DNA of 11,822 bases, taken from assembly GCA_944332105.1 (NCBI GenBank), contig CALVJI010000032.1, positions 1-11,822 on the forward strand, read 5' to 3'. The notes beneath the pieces were generated by a model. It was given only the letters and a program-made list of their open reading frames with translations, was not told the origin of the DNA and made no database searches. The translations under genes were made by a program, and so were the position numbers. The DNA comes from an uncultured Bacilli bacterium (GTDB taxonomy: Bacteria; Bacillota_I; Bacilli_A; RF39; UBA660). This document shows, in pieces, positions 1-7,291 of the stretch. The number at the start of each line of letters is the position of its first letter. The first letter of the stretch is position 1.

Positions 1-9
1 AATTTAAAT

Positions 10-52
10 AAAAAAATGATAAATAGAAATAGATTCTAAATATCATTTTTTT
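10..52. terminator. Bidirectional intrinsic terminator downstream of the ABC operon
   Basis: ATGATA (16-21) pairs with TATCAT (41-46). Inside it TAGAA (24-28) pairs with TTCTA (34-38), separated from the outer stem by a symmetrical AA/AA internal loop. The outer stem is flanked by A6 on the left and T6 on the right, so each strand ends the hairpin in a U-run. It lies 55 bp past the permease stop and is the likely end of that operon's transcript. It could also stop a gene entering from beyond the left edge. A weaker AAAGTT/AACTTT hairpin at 83-104 lies between it and the stop codon. Confidence 0.75.
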
Positions 53-107
53 ATTTCATTACTTTTTCAGTGACTTCCAATAAAAGTTCAATTTTTTTAA
101 CTTTAAG

Positions 108-2681
108 TTATATATTTTCATCCTGCAAAGAAGTTAAAATATTTTCCTTTTTAATTTTTCTCGTTGAATACATCATTGTAACAAGAATTAACACGAACAC
201 TCCAATTATAGCAATAAAAATAGATCCCCATGGAATTAGAATTCCCCCAAACTGGAAGGAGTATCCCATACTTCTTGAAATTAAGAAAATAAAGCCAAAA
301 GAGACTGGTAAAGCATAAAGTAAAGATTTTAAACCAAAGAACAAACTTTCAAAGAAAATCATTTTTTGAAATCCTTTAGGTGACAAGCCAACACTTCTTA
401 ACATAGCAAATTCTTTTCTTCGTAAATGAATACTTGTATAAATCGTATTAAAGACACTTGTGACACCAATTAAAGTAACCAAAGCAATAAATCCATACAT
501 TAAAATTTTAATAGCCAATAAAGAATTTTTCTCATTTTGATAATCAATAGTTGGTGAACTAATACTAACATTTGATGTTGAACCATAATTCTTATCTAAT
601 TCTTGATAAAGACTTTCATATTCATCACTTTGAATAGTCAAATATTGATGACGATCCATATAGTCTGTCGTTATACTATTACCATCTTCATCTATTTCAG
701 TATCTACAAACAATTCACTATTTAAAGCAATACTATTTGATAAGAAAACAGTTTGAATAGAATCATCATGCATATATTCATCAAACAAACTACTCTTTTC
801 TTCCTCACTAACTAAATAAATTAGCATTTCTTTACAAATATCCCCATCGCCATTACAGAAATTAAATGAAGACATATTCTGAGCAAAAATAGGTGTATGA
901 TAAGCAAGACGATTTCCATCATAATAATCTGTATAAGAAAGTTCATTTAAAAATAACATTGTATCTGAAGAGACATGATATATATCGGTTAATGCTTTAT
1001 AATCAGCATCTTCTAATATAACAGCAACTACAGATATTTTATGATAATCATCCCCATAATAATTTTTCATAAAATCAAAATATTCTTTTTGATACATAGA
1101 CTCATCAAGCATTTCATAAAACAAAGTATTGGAATAAAATAAATGCGAGTTTTTAATTAAATCATTCGTTCTAATTTCTTCTAACACATCACTCTCTTCA
1201 CTAGAAACCAAAATATCATAATTAGGAAGTTCATTTAACTCCACAACAGATAAACCATATTTTAAATACGTACTAAAAGATATAAATAAAACGATGCTAA
1301 TGAACAAAGACAATAACGTAATACGATATTTTCTTTTATTTCTCTTCATATTTTTTAAAGCGATCTCGCCTTCCATACCAAAAATTTTACGAACCCACTT
1401 TGGCGTTTTAACTTTTTTTCGAGGAATTTTTATTTCATCATTTTCCCTAATCATTTCAATAGCAGTAATTTTACTAGAACGTTTCGCCGGAATAAAAGCT
1501 GAAAAATAAACTACTACGATCATAAACAAAATTGGAATAAAGACATAATAAGGATTCGCTGTAAAAACTAAAGTCATTCCCAAAGTATCAGCAATTAAAT
1601 AATTAAGTATCTGTACAACAATATAGATTCCTAAAAAGGCTCCTAATACACCAAGAGTAATACCTATAATACCAACTAAGAAAGCTTCAAAAAAGACAGT
1701 ATATTTTATTTGTCTAGGAGTAGCTCCTAAACTTGCATATAGTCCAAAAGATTTTTTTCTTTCCATCGTAGAAATTGCAAAAGAATTATAAATAACAATA
1801 ATTGATCCTACACTTAAAAGTGTTAAAACAATAGCAAGCAAAGATGTAATCGTGCGATTAATATTTGAATATTTTGAAACTCCATAATAATACAAAAGTT
1901 GATCATGAACATCACAAGATACATTACCATTCAAATTCGCACAAATATCTTCTGTAAGCTCATAAGTTTTTTTGATATTTTTATATTCTACAAAAGTTCG
2001 ATACATTTGTATATCTTCACTTTTGGTGGTAAAGACCGTATATCCAGGGGCAGAATAATCCTCCACTTTACTTCGATCAATAATTCCCACAATTTGATAA
2101 GTTTTTGTCGTATATGGAACAACCTTCTCATCAACAATAACCTCATCATTTTCATCAAATGACTCTATTAATGAAACATTATTACTATAGATTTCTTCTC
2201 CATCAGATATTCTAGGACCAATTTGTAAAGTAATTTCATCTCCGACAGAAAGTTCTACTTCTCCATTAGTAAGCAAATGATTAGGAATAACAATTTCATG
2301 ATCATTTATTGGATATCTTCCCTCTAATAAGTCTTCATGAGCAAAATAAGTATCATCAGCTGACACAACATACAAGTAAGGTTTATACATATTCGTGCTA
2401 GAAGAATCTGCAAAACCAATTACTCCATAAGAATAAGAAGAAGAAACATCAATATGTCTTCCAATCTGCTCCATTTCATCTTTTGTAATCCCATCATAGT
2501 AAGCATGATAAGAGCCGGAATTTTGAACCACATCATCAATCATAGCATGTACAAAAGTTGAAACAAGTAATCCAATTCCCACCATTAAAGCAGTTGATAA
2601 GGTAATCCCTATAATCGTTACAATCGTTCTTTTTTTATTCATTAAAAGATGCTTTATAGTCAATCGATTTAAAAGTTTCAT
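108..2681 (-). CDS. Large FtsX/MacB-type ABC transporter permease
   Basis: This is the membrane subunit of an ABC system, made as one 857-residue chain with two FtsX-like halves. Predicted membrane segments lie near residues 18-46, 278-300, 332-358, 376-397, 451-471, 721-747, 774-800 and 815-836. That gives two blocks of one plus three helices, each with an extracellular domain of about 230-250 residues between helix 1 and helix 2. The conserved cytoplasmic FtsX loop appears twice, as ERKKSFGLYASLGATPRQI (307-325) and LRRKEFAMLRSVGLSPKGF (753-771). Its ATG overlaps the ATPase stop as ATGA, so the two are translationally coupled. FtsX-type permeases usually work by mechanotransmission (peptide or lipid extraction, antimicrobial-peptide detoxification, hydrolase control) rather than classic import. 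Location beside a two-component pair fits an envelope-stress or peptide-resistance role, but the substrate cannot be read from the sequence. It is longer than BceB-type permeases and differs from them in topology. Confidence 0.93.
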   Translation of the reverse strand: MKLLNRLTIKHLLMNKKRTIVTIIGITLSTALMVGIGLLVSTFVHAMIDDVVQNSGSYHAYYDGITKDEMEQIGRHIDVSSSYSYGVIGFADSSSTNMYKPYLYVVSADDTYFAHEDLLEGRYPINDHEIVIPNHLLTNGEVELSVGDEITLQIGPRISDGEEIYSNNVSLIESFDENDEVIVDEKVVPYTTKTYQIVGIIDRSKVEDYSAPGYTVFTTKSEDIQMYRTFVEYKNIKKTYELTEDICANLNGNVSCDVHDQLLYYYGVSKYSNINRTITSLLAIVLTLLSVGSIIVIYNSFAISTMERKKSFGLYASLGATPRQIKYTVFFEAFLVGIIGITLGVLGAFLGIYIVVQILNYLIADTLGMTLVFTANPYYVFIPILFMIVVVYFSAFIPAKRSSKITAIEMIRENDEIKIPRKKVKTPKWVRKIFGMEGEIALKNMKRNKRKYRITLLSLFISIVLFISFSTYLKYGLSVVELNELPNYDILVSSEESDVLEEIRTNDLIKNSHLFYSNTLFYEMLDESMYQKEYFDFMKNYYGDDYHKISVVAVILEDADYKALTDIYHVSSDTMLFLNELSYTDYYDGNRLAYHTPIFAQNMSSFNFCNGDGDICKEMLIYLVSEEEKSSLFDEYMHDDSIQTVFLSNSIALNSELFVDTEIDEDGNSITTDYMDRHQYLTIQSDEYESLYQELDKNYGSTSNVSISSPTIDYQNEKNSLLAIKILMYGFIALVTLIGVTSVFNTIYTSIHLRRKEFAMLRSVGLSPKGFQKMIFFESLFFGLKSLLYALPVSFGFIFLISRSMGYSFQFGGILIPWGSIFIAIIGVFVLILVTMMYSTRKIKKENILTSLQDENI

Positions 2682-3370
2682 CTTAAATTCACCTTTTCAT
2701 CCCGAATAATTTGACCATCTTCGATTGTAATAATACGATTTGCATGCATTGCTAAGTTTTCATCATGAGTAATCATAATAATCGTTTGACCATATTTACG
2801 ATTAGAAAGTTCTAACAGTTCCATAATCTCATGACTGCTCTTACTATCCAAATTACCTGTTGGCTCATCAGCCAAGAGCAAAGATGGATGATACATTAAC
2901 GAACGACCAATACTAACCCGTTGCTGTTGTCCCCCAGAAAGCTCATTTGGTAAATGATTAACTCGATCCTGTAATCCTAAAGTTTCAATCAATTCATTTA
3001 AATATTTCTCATCAGGTTCTTTTCCATCTAACAAAACAGGTAACGAAATATTTTCTCGAACATTCAAAATAGGTATCAAATTATAAAATTGATAAATAAG
3101 TCCTACTTGACGACGCCTAAAAATCGCCAAGTTATTTTCATTTAAAGAAAACACATCTGTTCCCTCAACATAAACATGACCACTGGTTGGTTTATCAACT
3201 CCGCCTAAAATATGTAAAAGCGTACTTTTTCCTGAACCAGAAGGTCCAACAATCGCGACAAATTCTCCCTTATTAACAGAAAATGAAACATTTTTAAGCG
3301 CTTCCACCAAAGTAGAATCTTTACCATAACTTTTCGATAAATTTTCAACTCGTAATATTTCCACAAACAC
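2678..3370 (-). CDS. ABC transporter ATP-binding protein (LolD/MacB-like family)
   Basis: This is the cytoplasmic ATPase that drives the permease encoded directly downstream. All the nucleotide-binding elements are present: Walker A GPSGSGKST (42-50), Q-loop Gln94, signature LSGGQQQR (144-151), Walker B LLLADEP (164-170), D-loop NLD (173-175) and switch His202. At 230 residues it has the normal length of the family that partners FtsX-type permeases. The first codon is GTG at 3370, with AAAGGG only 4 nt upstream. A second in-frame GTG at 3364 gives MEILRVENLSKSYG, closer to how family members usually begin, so the start is uncertain by two codons. The stop overlaps the permease start (ATGA). 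Transcription probably starts near 3385 from an activator-type promoter. The class of ATPase is certain; the substrate is unknown. Confidence 0.95.
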   Translation of the reverse strand: MFVEILRVENLSKSYGKDSTLVEALKNVSFSVNKGEFVAIVGPSGSGKSTLLHILGGVDKPTSGHVYVEGTDVFSLNENNLAIFRRRQVGLIYQFYNLIPILNVRENISLPVLLDGKEPDEKYLNELIETLGLQDRVNHLPNELSGGQQQRVSIGRSLMYHPSLLLADEPTGNLDSKSSHEIMELLELSNRKYGQTIIMITHDENLAMHANRIITIEDGQIIRDEKVNLR

Positions 3371-3391
3371 TCATCCCTTTCAATGTCTAAG

Positions 3392-3397
3392 ATTATA
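3392..3397 (-). promoter_or_regulatory. -10 box of the ABC operon promoter, without a usable -35
   Basis: On the minus strand the sequence reads TATAAT, which would place the transcript start near 3385, about 15 nt before the GTG. At 16-17 bp upstream there is only TTTCTT or ATTTCT, a poor -35 box. Instead a GTCAT repeat begins exactly 10 bp upstream of the -10. A promoter with a good -10, no -35 and an operator at that place is expected to depend on an activator. Confidence 0.6.
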
Positions 3398-3407
3398 CTA
3401 CAAGTTT

Positions 3408-3445
3408 ATGACAAAGAAATGACTTCATTATGACAATTTTGTCAT
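3408..3445 (-). promoter_or_regulatory. Probable response-regulator operator: 11-bp GTCAT direct repeats plus palindrome
   Basis: Read on the minus strand, GTCAT occurs at 3412-3408, 3423-3419 and 3434-3430, a period of exactly 11 bp. A fourth unit at 3441-3445, again 11 bp on, is inverted, so 3430-3445 forms the perfect palindrome ATGACAATTTTGTCAT. Direct repeats of about one helical turn are the known binding arrangement of OmpR/PhoB-family dimers, and the PhoB box itself contains TGTCAT. The adjacent gene pair encodes such a regulator. That this regulator binds here is an inference. Confidence 0.6.
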
Positions 3446-3474
3446 CAAAATCAAACAATACTCTTATAAAAAAG
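3425..3474. repeat. Diverged direct repeat, copy B (kinase tail and operator start)
   Basis: About 50 bp that matches 3663-3712 with a handful of substitutions and small indels, in the same orientation. On the minus strand it encodes FYKSIV followed by TGA, the same last six residues and stop as the sensor kinase, then continues into the GATGAC...GTCAT operator. It shows that the end of the kinase gene, or of a close paralogue, was once duplicated here. Confidence 0.75.
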
Positions 3475-3494
3475 AATTATATCTACCATAACGG

Positions 3495-3516
3495 AAAAAG
3501 TAGAACTACTCTACTT
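3495..3516 (-). terminator. Small intrinsic terminator after the gene remnant
   Basis: On the minus strand AAGTAGA (3516-3510) pairs with TCTACTT (3504-3498) around a 5-nt loop, followed by TTT and then CC, giving five U residues in all. It sits directly after the TAATAG stop codons of the remnant. A weaker outer pairing ATAACG/CGTTAT (3488-3493 with 3523-3528) encloses it. It may end any transcript that runs through from the regulator-kinase genes. The U-run is short, so efficiency is doubtful. Confidence 0.5.
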
Positions 3517-3519
3517 CTA

Positions 3520-3618
3520 TTACGTTATAAATGAATTCTTTACTAATTCTTGTAAAATCTTTTGCTCATTTTCAGTGAACTTTTCAATGAACTTATCAAT
3601 GAACTTTTCAGTGAACTC
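3520..3618 (-). pseudogene. 3' remnant of a gene encoding a repeat linker and start of a winged-helix-like segment
   Basis: A 32-codon open frame without a start codon, preceded directly by an in-frame TAA and ended by TAATAG. It encodes four copies of a four-residue unit (FTEK, FIDK, FIEK, FTEN) and then EQKILQELVKNSFIT. The codons are uninterrupted and the translation is protein-like: a charged helical linker followed by what resembles the first helix of a winged-helix domain (ENEQKIL...KNPxIT). Similar linkers with repeated short units occur near the C-terminal winged helix of AlbA_2/ATPase-type putative DNA-binding proteins; that assignment is from memory of the pattern, not a search. The fragment is truncated at both ends and not expected to be expressed as a protein. 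It lies between the two copies of the kinase-tail repeat. Confidence 0.5.
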
Positions 3619-3619
3619 T
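3572..3619. repeat. Four tandem 12-bp repeats, unit TCARTGAACTTW
   Basis: The units are TCAGTGAACTTT (3572-3583), TCAATGAACTTA (3584-3595), TCAATGAACTTT (3596-3607) and TCAGTGAACTCT (3608-3619). The unit length is a multiple of three and on the minus strand each unit adds four residues to the remnant reading frame, so it is best explained as an in-frame coding repeat. There are no spacers, so it is not a CRISPR array. Confidence 0.85.
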
Positions 3620-3662
3620 TAAATATAATATGATAGGATTCCTTTCTAAAATTGCATTAACA

Positions 3663-3712
3663 TAATTTCAGTATGACATTTTGACATCATATCAAACAAT
3701 ACTTTTATAAAA
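3663..3712. repeat. Diverged direct repeat, copy A (end of the sensor-kinase gene)
   Basis: Partner of 3425-3474. It covers the last codons and TGA of the intact kinase gene and about 28 bp beyond, including one TGTCAT box on the minus strand. The 11-bp repeated operator that follows in copy B is not kept here, and no promoter can be recognised downstream of it. Confidence 0.75.
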
Positions 3713-4891
3713 ATGTATAACAAAAGAAGTATACTTGCCAACCTCACTTTTACAAGTAATTGTCGCCCCACTTCTTGTTAAAATACTTTTAGTTAAATTA
3801 AGACCAATTCCAATACTTTCTTTATCCGTACTTGTTTTATAAAATCGTTCAAAAATATGTTTCAAGTCTTGTTTAGCAATTCCTTTACCAAAATCAGTAA
3901 TTACAACTTCAGTATACATAGGATTTTCACTAACTGAAACTACAATTTTACCGTTCTCATATGAATGTTCACAAGCGTTCTTAACAATATTTAAAAACGC
4001 TTCCATAAGCCATGTTGCATCCCCTAAAATCATGCCTTTTGTTTCAGAGTTAAATTGGATTTCAATATTCTTCGCGACTAATAAAAGATCCAATGCATCA
4101 AAAACATTCTCTAAAATTTTCTGTAATGAAACTTTTTCTTTTTTTAAAACAATCATACCACTTTCAATTTGACTTACTTTTAACAAACTAATAATAAGTT
4201 CCTTTAAATGTAAAATAATTTGTTCTTGTTTTTTTAAAAATTTCTTCTTTGTTTCTTCATCAATATCATAAGATAAATTATCATTTAAAATAAGTAAACT
4301 GGTTAATGGTGTTTTTAATTGATGAGAAATATCAGCAAGCGTCTTAGATAGCTCCATCTTATCTTTAGTAGAACTTTCTAAAGCATTTTTCAAACGACTA
4401 GTTACTTTCATTAAATCATTTTGTAAAGTTGCTAAATCTCCAGTTTTAAAGTCTTTTAAATCAACTTTTATCTGTTCAGAAAGTAACGAAAATAAATAAT
4501 CATCAATTTTAGCAATCTCTTTTTTTCTTTGTCGTTCATTACGTTTAAAAAAAATCCAAACAATCAAAACAAATAAGCCAAAGTAAGCGAAAAAAACAAA
4601 TAAAAAAGTCATTTTCAAATCATGAATTCGTGGTAGATATTCTAAAGAAGACAAAGAGGTTAAACCATATTTTTCTAAGACACTCGCATCATACACATCT
4701 TGAATATTTTTTAAAGAGTCAACAATCTCTCCTTCTAACTCTGGATGATTCTCAAGCAAATTCATAACAACGGTTTGATTATTTAACACAAGTTCACGTT
4801 TAGCCCGATCAAACAAAGAAAATGTTAAGAAAAGACCTAACAAAAAGAAAAAAAGAAGCACAAGCCAAAAAACAATTTTATTTCTTTTCAT
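3692..4891 (-). CDS. Sensor histidine kinase of a two-component system
   Basis: A membrane kinase that autophosphorylates and passes the phosphate to the regulator encoded just upstream. Residues 7-27 and 96-116 are membrane helices enclosing a mostly helical extracellular loop of about 68 residues, which is the presumed input domain. The H-box ISHQLKTPLTSL carries phospho-acceptor His190. The N-box NIVKNACEH is near 302-310, the G1 box DFGKGIA near 333-339, the F-box FERFYK follows, and the G2 box GIGLNL is near 361-366, so the kinase core is complete. The start is either ATG at 4891 (used here, 9 nt after AGGAG) or GTG at 4894 (6 nt after it). The reading frame overlaps the regulator stop by 14 bp, so the pair is coupled. 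Its last codons are duplicated 240 bp downstream. With the ABC genes next door it probably senses envelope stress or a peptide; the ligand is unknown. Confidence 0.95.
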   Translation of the reverse strand: MKRNKIVFWLVLLFFFLLGLFLTFSLFDRAKRELVLNNQTVVMNLLENHPELEGEIVDSLKNIQDVYDASVLEKYGLTSLSSLEYLPRIHDLKMTFLFVFFAYFGLFVLIVWIFFKRNERQRKKEIAKIDDYLFSLLSEQIKVDLKDFKTGDLATLQNDLMKVTSRLKNALESSTKDKMELSKTLADISHQLKTPLTSLLILNDNLSYDIDEETKKKFLKKQEQIILHLKELIISLLKVSQIESGMIVLKKEKVSLQKILENVFDALDLLLVAKNIEIQFNSETKGMILGDATWLMEAFLNIVKNACEHSYENGKIVVSVSENPMYTEVVITDFGKGIAKQDLKHIFERFYKTSTDKESIGIGLNLTKSILTRSGATITCKSEVGKYTSFVIHFYKSIV

Positions 4892-5561
4892 CACTTTTAT
4901 CTCCTATTTTATAGCCAATCCCACGGACAGTAAGAATAATCTTAGGTTGATTAGGATTATCTTCAATTTTTTCTCTTAAACGCTTAATATAAACCGTTAA
5001 AGTATTATCATTTACATATTCTTCATCCACATCCCAAATATCTGCAAGCAATTTTTCCCTAGTAAAAACCACATTAGGATTCGTCGCCAAAATAAGTAAG
5101 ATTTTATACTCCATCGTTGTCAAAAAGATTTCTTGATTATTTTTTAATACCTTAGCCTGTTTCGGATCAATCACTAAATTATGAAGATAAATCTTACTGG
5201 CATTTAAAGCATTTCTCCTTCTTAAAACAGCTTTCATTCGACTAATTAATTCTCGTGTTCGAAAAGGTTTAGTAATATAATCCTCAGCTCCCATATCAAG
5301 CCCTTGAACAATGGAAACTTCTTCATCATTAGCAGTTAGAAAAATAACCGGAATATCTTTAATTTGTTCCAATATTTCAAAACCATTCATATCAGGCAAA
5401 TTCAAATCAAGTAAAACTAAATCAAAAGTATTCCTTACTTTCTCTAAAGCTTCTTTCCCTAGTGAAGCAGTCTCCACAACAAAGCCTTCCTGTTCTAAAC
5501 AAAATTTAAGTCCCATTAATATGGAGACATCATCTTCAACAATTAAAACTTTTGCATTCAT
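4878..5561 (-). CDS. OmpR/PhoB-family response regulator
   Basis: A cytoplasmic transcription factor switched by phosphorylation. The receiver domain (1-115) has the acidic pocket Asp10/Asp11, phospho-acceptor Asp52 in LLDLNLPDMNG, switch Thr76 and Lys98-Pro99. The DNA-binding winged helix (about 125-220) has the expected recognition helix NDNTLTVYIKRLREKIE and C-terminal hairpin VRGIGYKIG. At 227 residues it has normal length. The ATG at 5561 follows AGAGGG with 5-6 nt spacing. It overlaps the kinase start. A TATGAT (-10-like) lies at 5585-5590 on the minus strand, but the -35 is weak and partly within the upstream terminator, so the promoter is only tentative. The likely target is the GTCAT repeat operator at 3408-3445 ahead of the ABC genes, inferred from proximity and from the 11-bp repeat spacing typical of this family. 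Confidence 0.96.
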   Translation of the reverse strand: MNAKVLIVEDDVSILMGLKFCLEQEGFVVETASLGKEALEKVRNTFDLVLLDLNLPDMNGFEILEQIKDIPVIFLTANDEEVSIVQGLDMGAEDYITKPFRTRELISRMKAVLRRRNALNASKIYLHNLVIDPKQAKVLKNNQEIFLTTMEYKILLILATNPNVVFTREKLLADIWDVDEEYVNDNTLTVYIKRLREKIEDNPNQPKIILTVRGIGYKIGDKSDEKK

Positions 5562-5597
5562 ATTATCCCTCTCGTTTTAAGCGTATCATAAGACGAC

Positions 5598-5622
5598 AAA
5601 AAAAGAAAGATAAAAATCTTTC
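5598..5622 (-). terminator. Intrinsic terminator of the 528-residue membrane-protein gene
   Basis: On the minus strand GAAAGAT (5622-5616) and ATCTTTC (5611-5605) form a perfect 7-bp stem with a TTTT loop, followed by seven T residues (5604-5598). It begins one base after the TAG stop, so it separates this gene from the regulator-kinase pair. Confidence 0.85.
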
Positions 5623-7209
5623 CTATTTCACACGTAAAACATATAAGTCTCCACGTAAGTTAACAAGTAAATCAATTCTTGTTGCATTAGCAATAGAAGA
5701 ATTAATATCAAATACCCATTTATCTGTAACCTCTTTAGGTGTAACATCCGTCACTGTCGTTGTAATGGTCTGATTATTAGCCACATAACGAACTTTGACA
5801 AAATCATTTACAAAACTACTAGCCCCCTTACGAACATGATAATATGTCGAATACGTATCTAACTGAAACATCCGATCCAAAACAAGTAAACTTCTACCAG
5901 AAGAAGATGTTACTTTATTTTTTAAATCTTGACAAACACCATTCGTACAACTTTGATATGAATATTCATAAGAATTCATTACTTCAAAATCATGAATCTG
6001 AATCTGTGTTAACCCTACACTCGTTCCTGACAATTCCAAAATCTTATCAAAATCAACTTCTCGTATCTGCTTAGTTTCATTAATCGTTTCATAATTTAAA
6101 TTAACCGTTTTATATATAGGGGTAACACTACCAATTTCAAAAGTTAACGAATCCAAAATTTTTAAAGTCTTTTTTTGCTGAATCAAAGATTCATCTATCT
6201 CATAAACCAACACATATGTATCTTCTTCTCCCACCCCAATTTGAGTACTTCTCGTATAAGGAAGACCTAAATCAGGAAATAAAGTTGAGCGATCCAAAGT
6301 CGGTTGTATCATCCGATTAGCAACATCAATTTGAAAATTATCATAATCTAAACTTGCTGCATTTCTACCGTTATTACGAATATGTACAGCTAAAGCTAAA
6401 TAATATGTACTAAGCTCATTACCTCCAAGATCTAATTTGGTTAAAATCGATTTTTCAACCGAAACCGATAAATTATTATGTGTCATTCGTTGGGTCTGCC
6501 GATATGTTTTATGATAGACATTAAAATTTAAATACAAAATCGTCCCAATAGCAATAACTACCATCGAAGCAAGAACAGCAAAAGCCGCTTTATTTTCTAA
6601 TACATAATATTTAAACTCACGTATAAACCGTCGTAGTGTCCGTTTATATTTATAAGCATCTTTACCAAATACCAATTCAAATTCCTCATCATCAATATCG
6701 GTAATTTCCATTTCTTTAGCGTCTTCATCAAAATTAAATTTTTTAATATCAAACCCAATACCACGTAAAGCACAATAAAGTGTAAAGAAAAACTGAGGCA
6801 AATAAACGATAAAAGCCACATCTCGAATTCCTCGCACCGTCTGGGCTGTTATAGAAGCATCTTCAATAGAATCCAAAATACTATGACATACCGTTATTAA
6901 AATAAACAATAATAAATAATAAAGTAATAAAAATAAATAAAAACGTGTATCTTTCTTCTTCTGACGCATCAAGAAAAAAATAGCCAGTACAAGTACCAAA
7001 ACAAGAATAATTGCCAAATACATAAAATAATTAATATATGTGGCTCCTAAATTCATTTCACTTGTATAATAATTAGCAGACACATAAGAATTTAAAAAAG
7101 ATGTAATAGCACCCGTTCGAATGATTAAGTAAACAAGAGGAATACATAAAAGTAAATGGATTAACTTAAAGTGTCGAATTAAAAAAGCATAAGGTTTTTT
7201 TAATACCAT
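5623..7209 (-). CDS. Five-pass membrane protein with large extracellular domain, unknown function
   Basis: I do not recognise this 528-residue protein. Predicted membrane helices are near 15-33, 59-81, 89-109, 130-148 and 207-228. Positive charges (RQKKKDTR after helix 2, the cytoplasmic loop 151-206) place the N-terminus inside and the last 300 residues outside. The cytoplasmic loop is first acidic (FDEDAKEMEITDIDDEE) and then basic. The extracellular part (229-528) is rich in beta-strand-like stretches such as YYLALAVHIRNNGRNAASLDY and TYVLVYEID, recalling DUF4352-type or other immunoglobulin-like folds in which a folded-structure statement is followed by charged turns; this is only a resemblance. 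It has one close cysteine pair, SCTNGVC, that could form a disulfide. It has its own promoter (TTGTGC, 17 bp, TATGAT) and a GAGGG ribosome-binding site 8 nt before ATG, and is closed by a strong terminator, so it is a single-gene unit. Confidence 0.85.
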   Translation of the reverse strand: MVLKKPYAFLIRHFKLIHLLLCIPLVYLIIRTGAITSFLNSYVSANYYTSEMNLGATYINYFMYLAIILVLVLVLAIFFLMRQKKKDTRFYLFLLLYYLLLFILITVCHSILDSIEDASITAQTVRGIRDVAFIVYLPQFFFTLYCALRGIGFDIKKFNFDEDAKEMEITDIDDEEFELVFGKDAYKYKRTLRRFIREFKYYVLENKAAFAVLASMVVIAIGTILYLNFNVYHKTYRQTQRMTHNNLSVSVEKSILTKLDLGGNELSTYYLALAVHIRNNGRNAASLDYDNFQIDVANRMIQPTLDRSTLFPDLGLPYTRSTQIGVGEEDTYVLVYEIDESLIQQKKTLKILDSLTFEIGSVTPIYKTVNLNYETINETKQIREVDFDKILELSGTSVGLTQIQIHDFEVMNSYEYSYQSCTNGVCQDLKNKVTSSSGRSLLVLDRMFQLDTYSTYYHVRKGASSFVNDFVKVRYVANNQTITTTVTDVTPKEVTDKWVFDINSSIANATRIDLLVNLRGDLYVLRVK

Positions 7210-7235
7210 ACTGTAATCCCTCTTTTCTTTCTATA

Positions 7236-7264
7236 ATCATATCACACTTTAAAAAAAAGCACAA
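7236..7264 (-). promoter_or_regulatory. Promoter of the 528-residue membrane-protein gene
   Basis: On the minus strand TTGTGC (7264-7259) and TATGAT (7241-7236) are separated by exactly 17 bp, with an upstream TG giving an extended -10 (TGATATGAT). The -35 touches the U-run of the preceding terminator, so the previous unit ends and this one begins within a few bases. Confidence 0.65.
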
Positions 7265-7290
7265 AAAAATTCGAACCACTCGGTTCAAAT
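7262..7290 (-). terminator. Intrinsic terminator after the LysM gene
   Basis: On the minus strand TTTGAACC (7289-7282) pairs with GGTTCGAA (7277-7270) around GAGT, with one U-G pair, extended by one A-U, and is followed by seven T residues (7269-7263). The U-G pair would be a C-A mismatch on the plus strand, so it acts on the minus strand. It starts at the TAA of the LysM gene and ends the three-gene operon. Confidence 0.85.
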
Positions 7291-7291
7291 T

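Noticed and set aside
3572..3619. Tandem repeat as CRISPR or plasmid iterons
   Set aside because: There are no spacers, the unit is only 12 bp, no cas or replication gene is near, and the repeat is in frame with a coding remnant.
3624..3629. Plus-strand TATAAT in the kinase-ABC gap
   Set aside because: The hexamer 17 bp upstream (GAACTT) is no -35 and no plus-strand gene follows; expected by chance in such AT-rich DNA.
2678..3694. Mycoplasma-type code in which TGA means tryptophan
   Set aside because: TGA ends the ABC ATPase and the kinase at the normal family lengths, and tryptophans are written TGG, for example in the PH-domain protein.
108..5561. Regulator, kinase and ABC genes as a canonical BceRS-BceAB bacitracin module
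   Set aside because: The kinase has a loop of about 68 residues outside the membrane instead of the very short one of BceS, and the permease is longer, with two large extracellular domains and about eight helices rather than the BceB layout.
5311..5773. Plus-strand open frames opposite the regulator gene and the end of the membrane-protein gene
   Set aside because: They lie antisense to well-supported genes, span a terminator and have no ribosome-binding site or recognisable domain.
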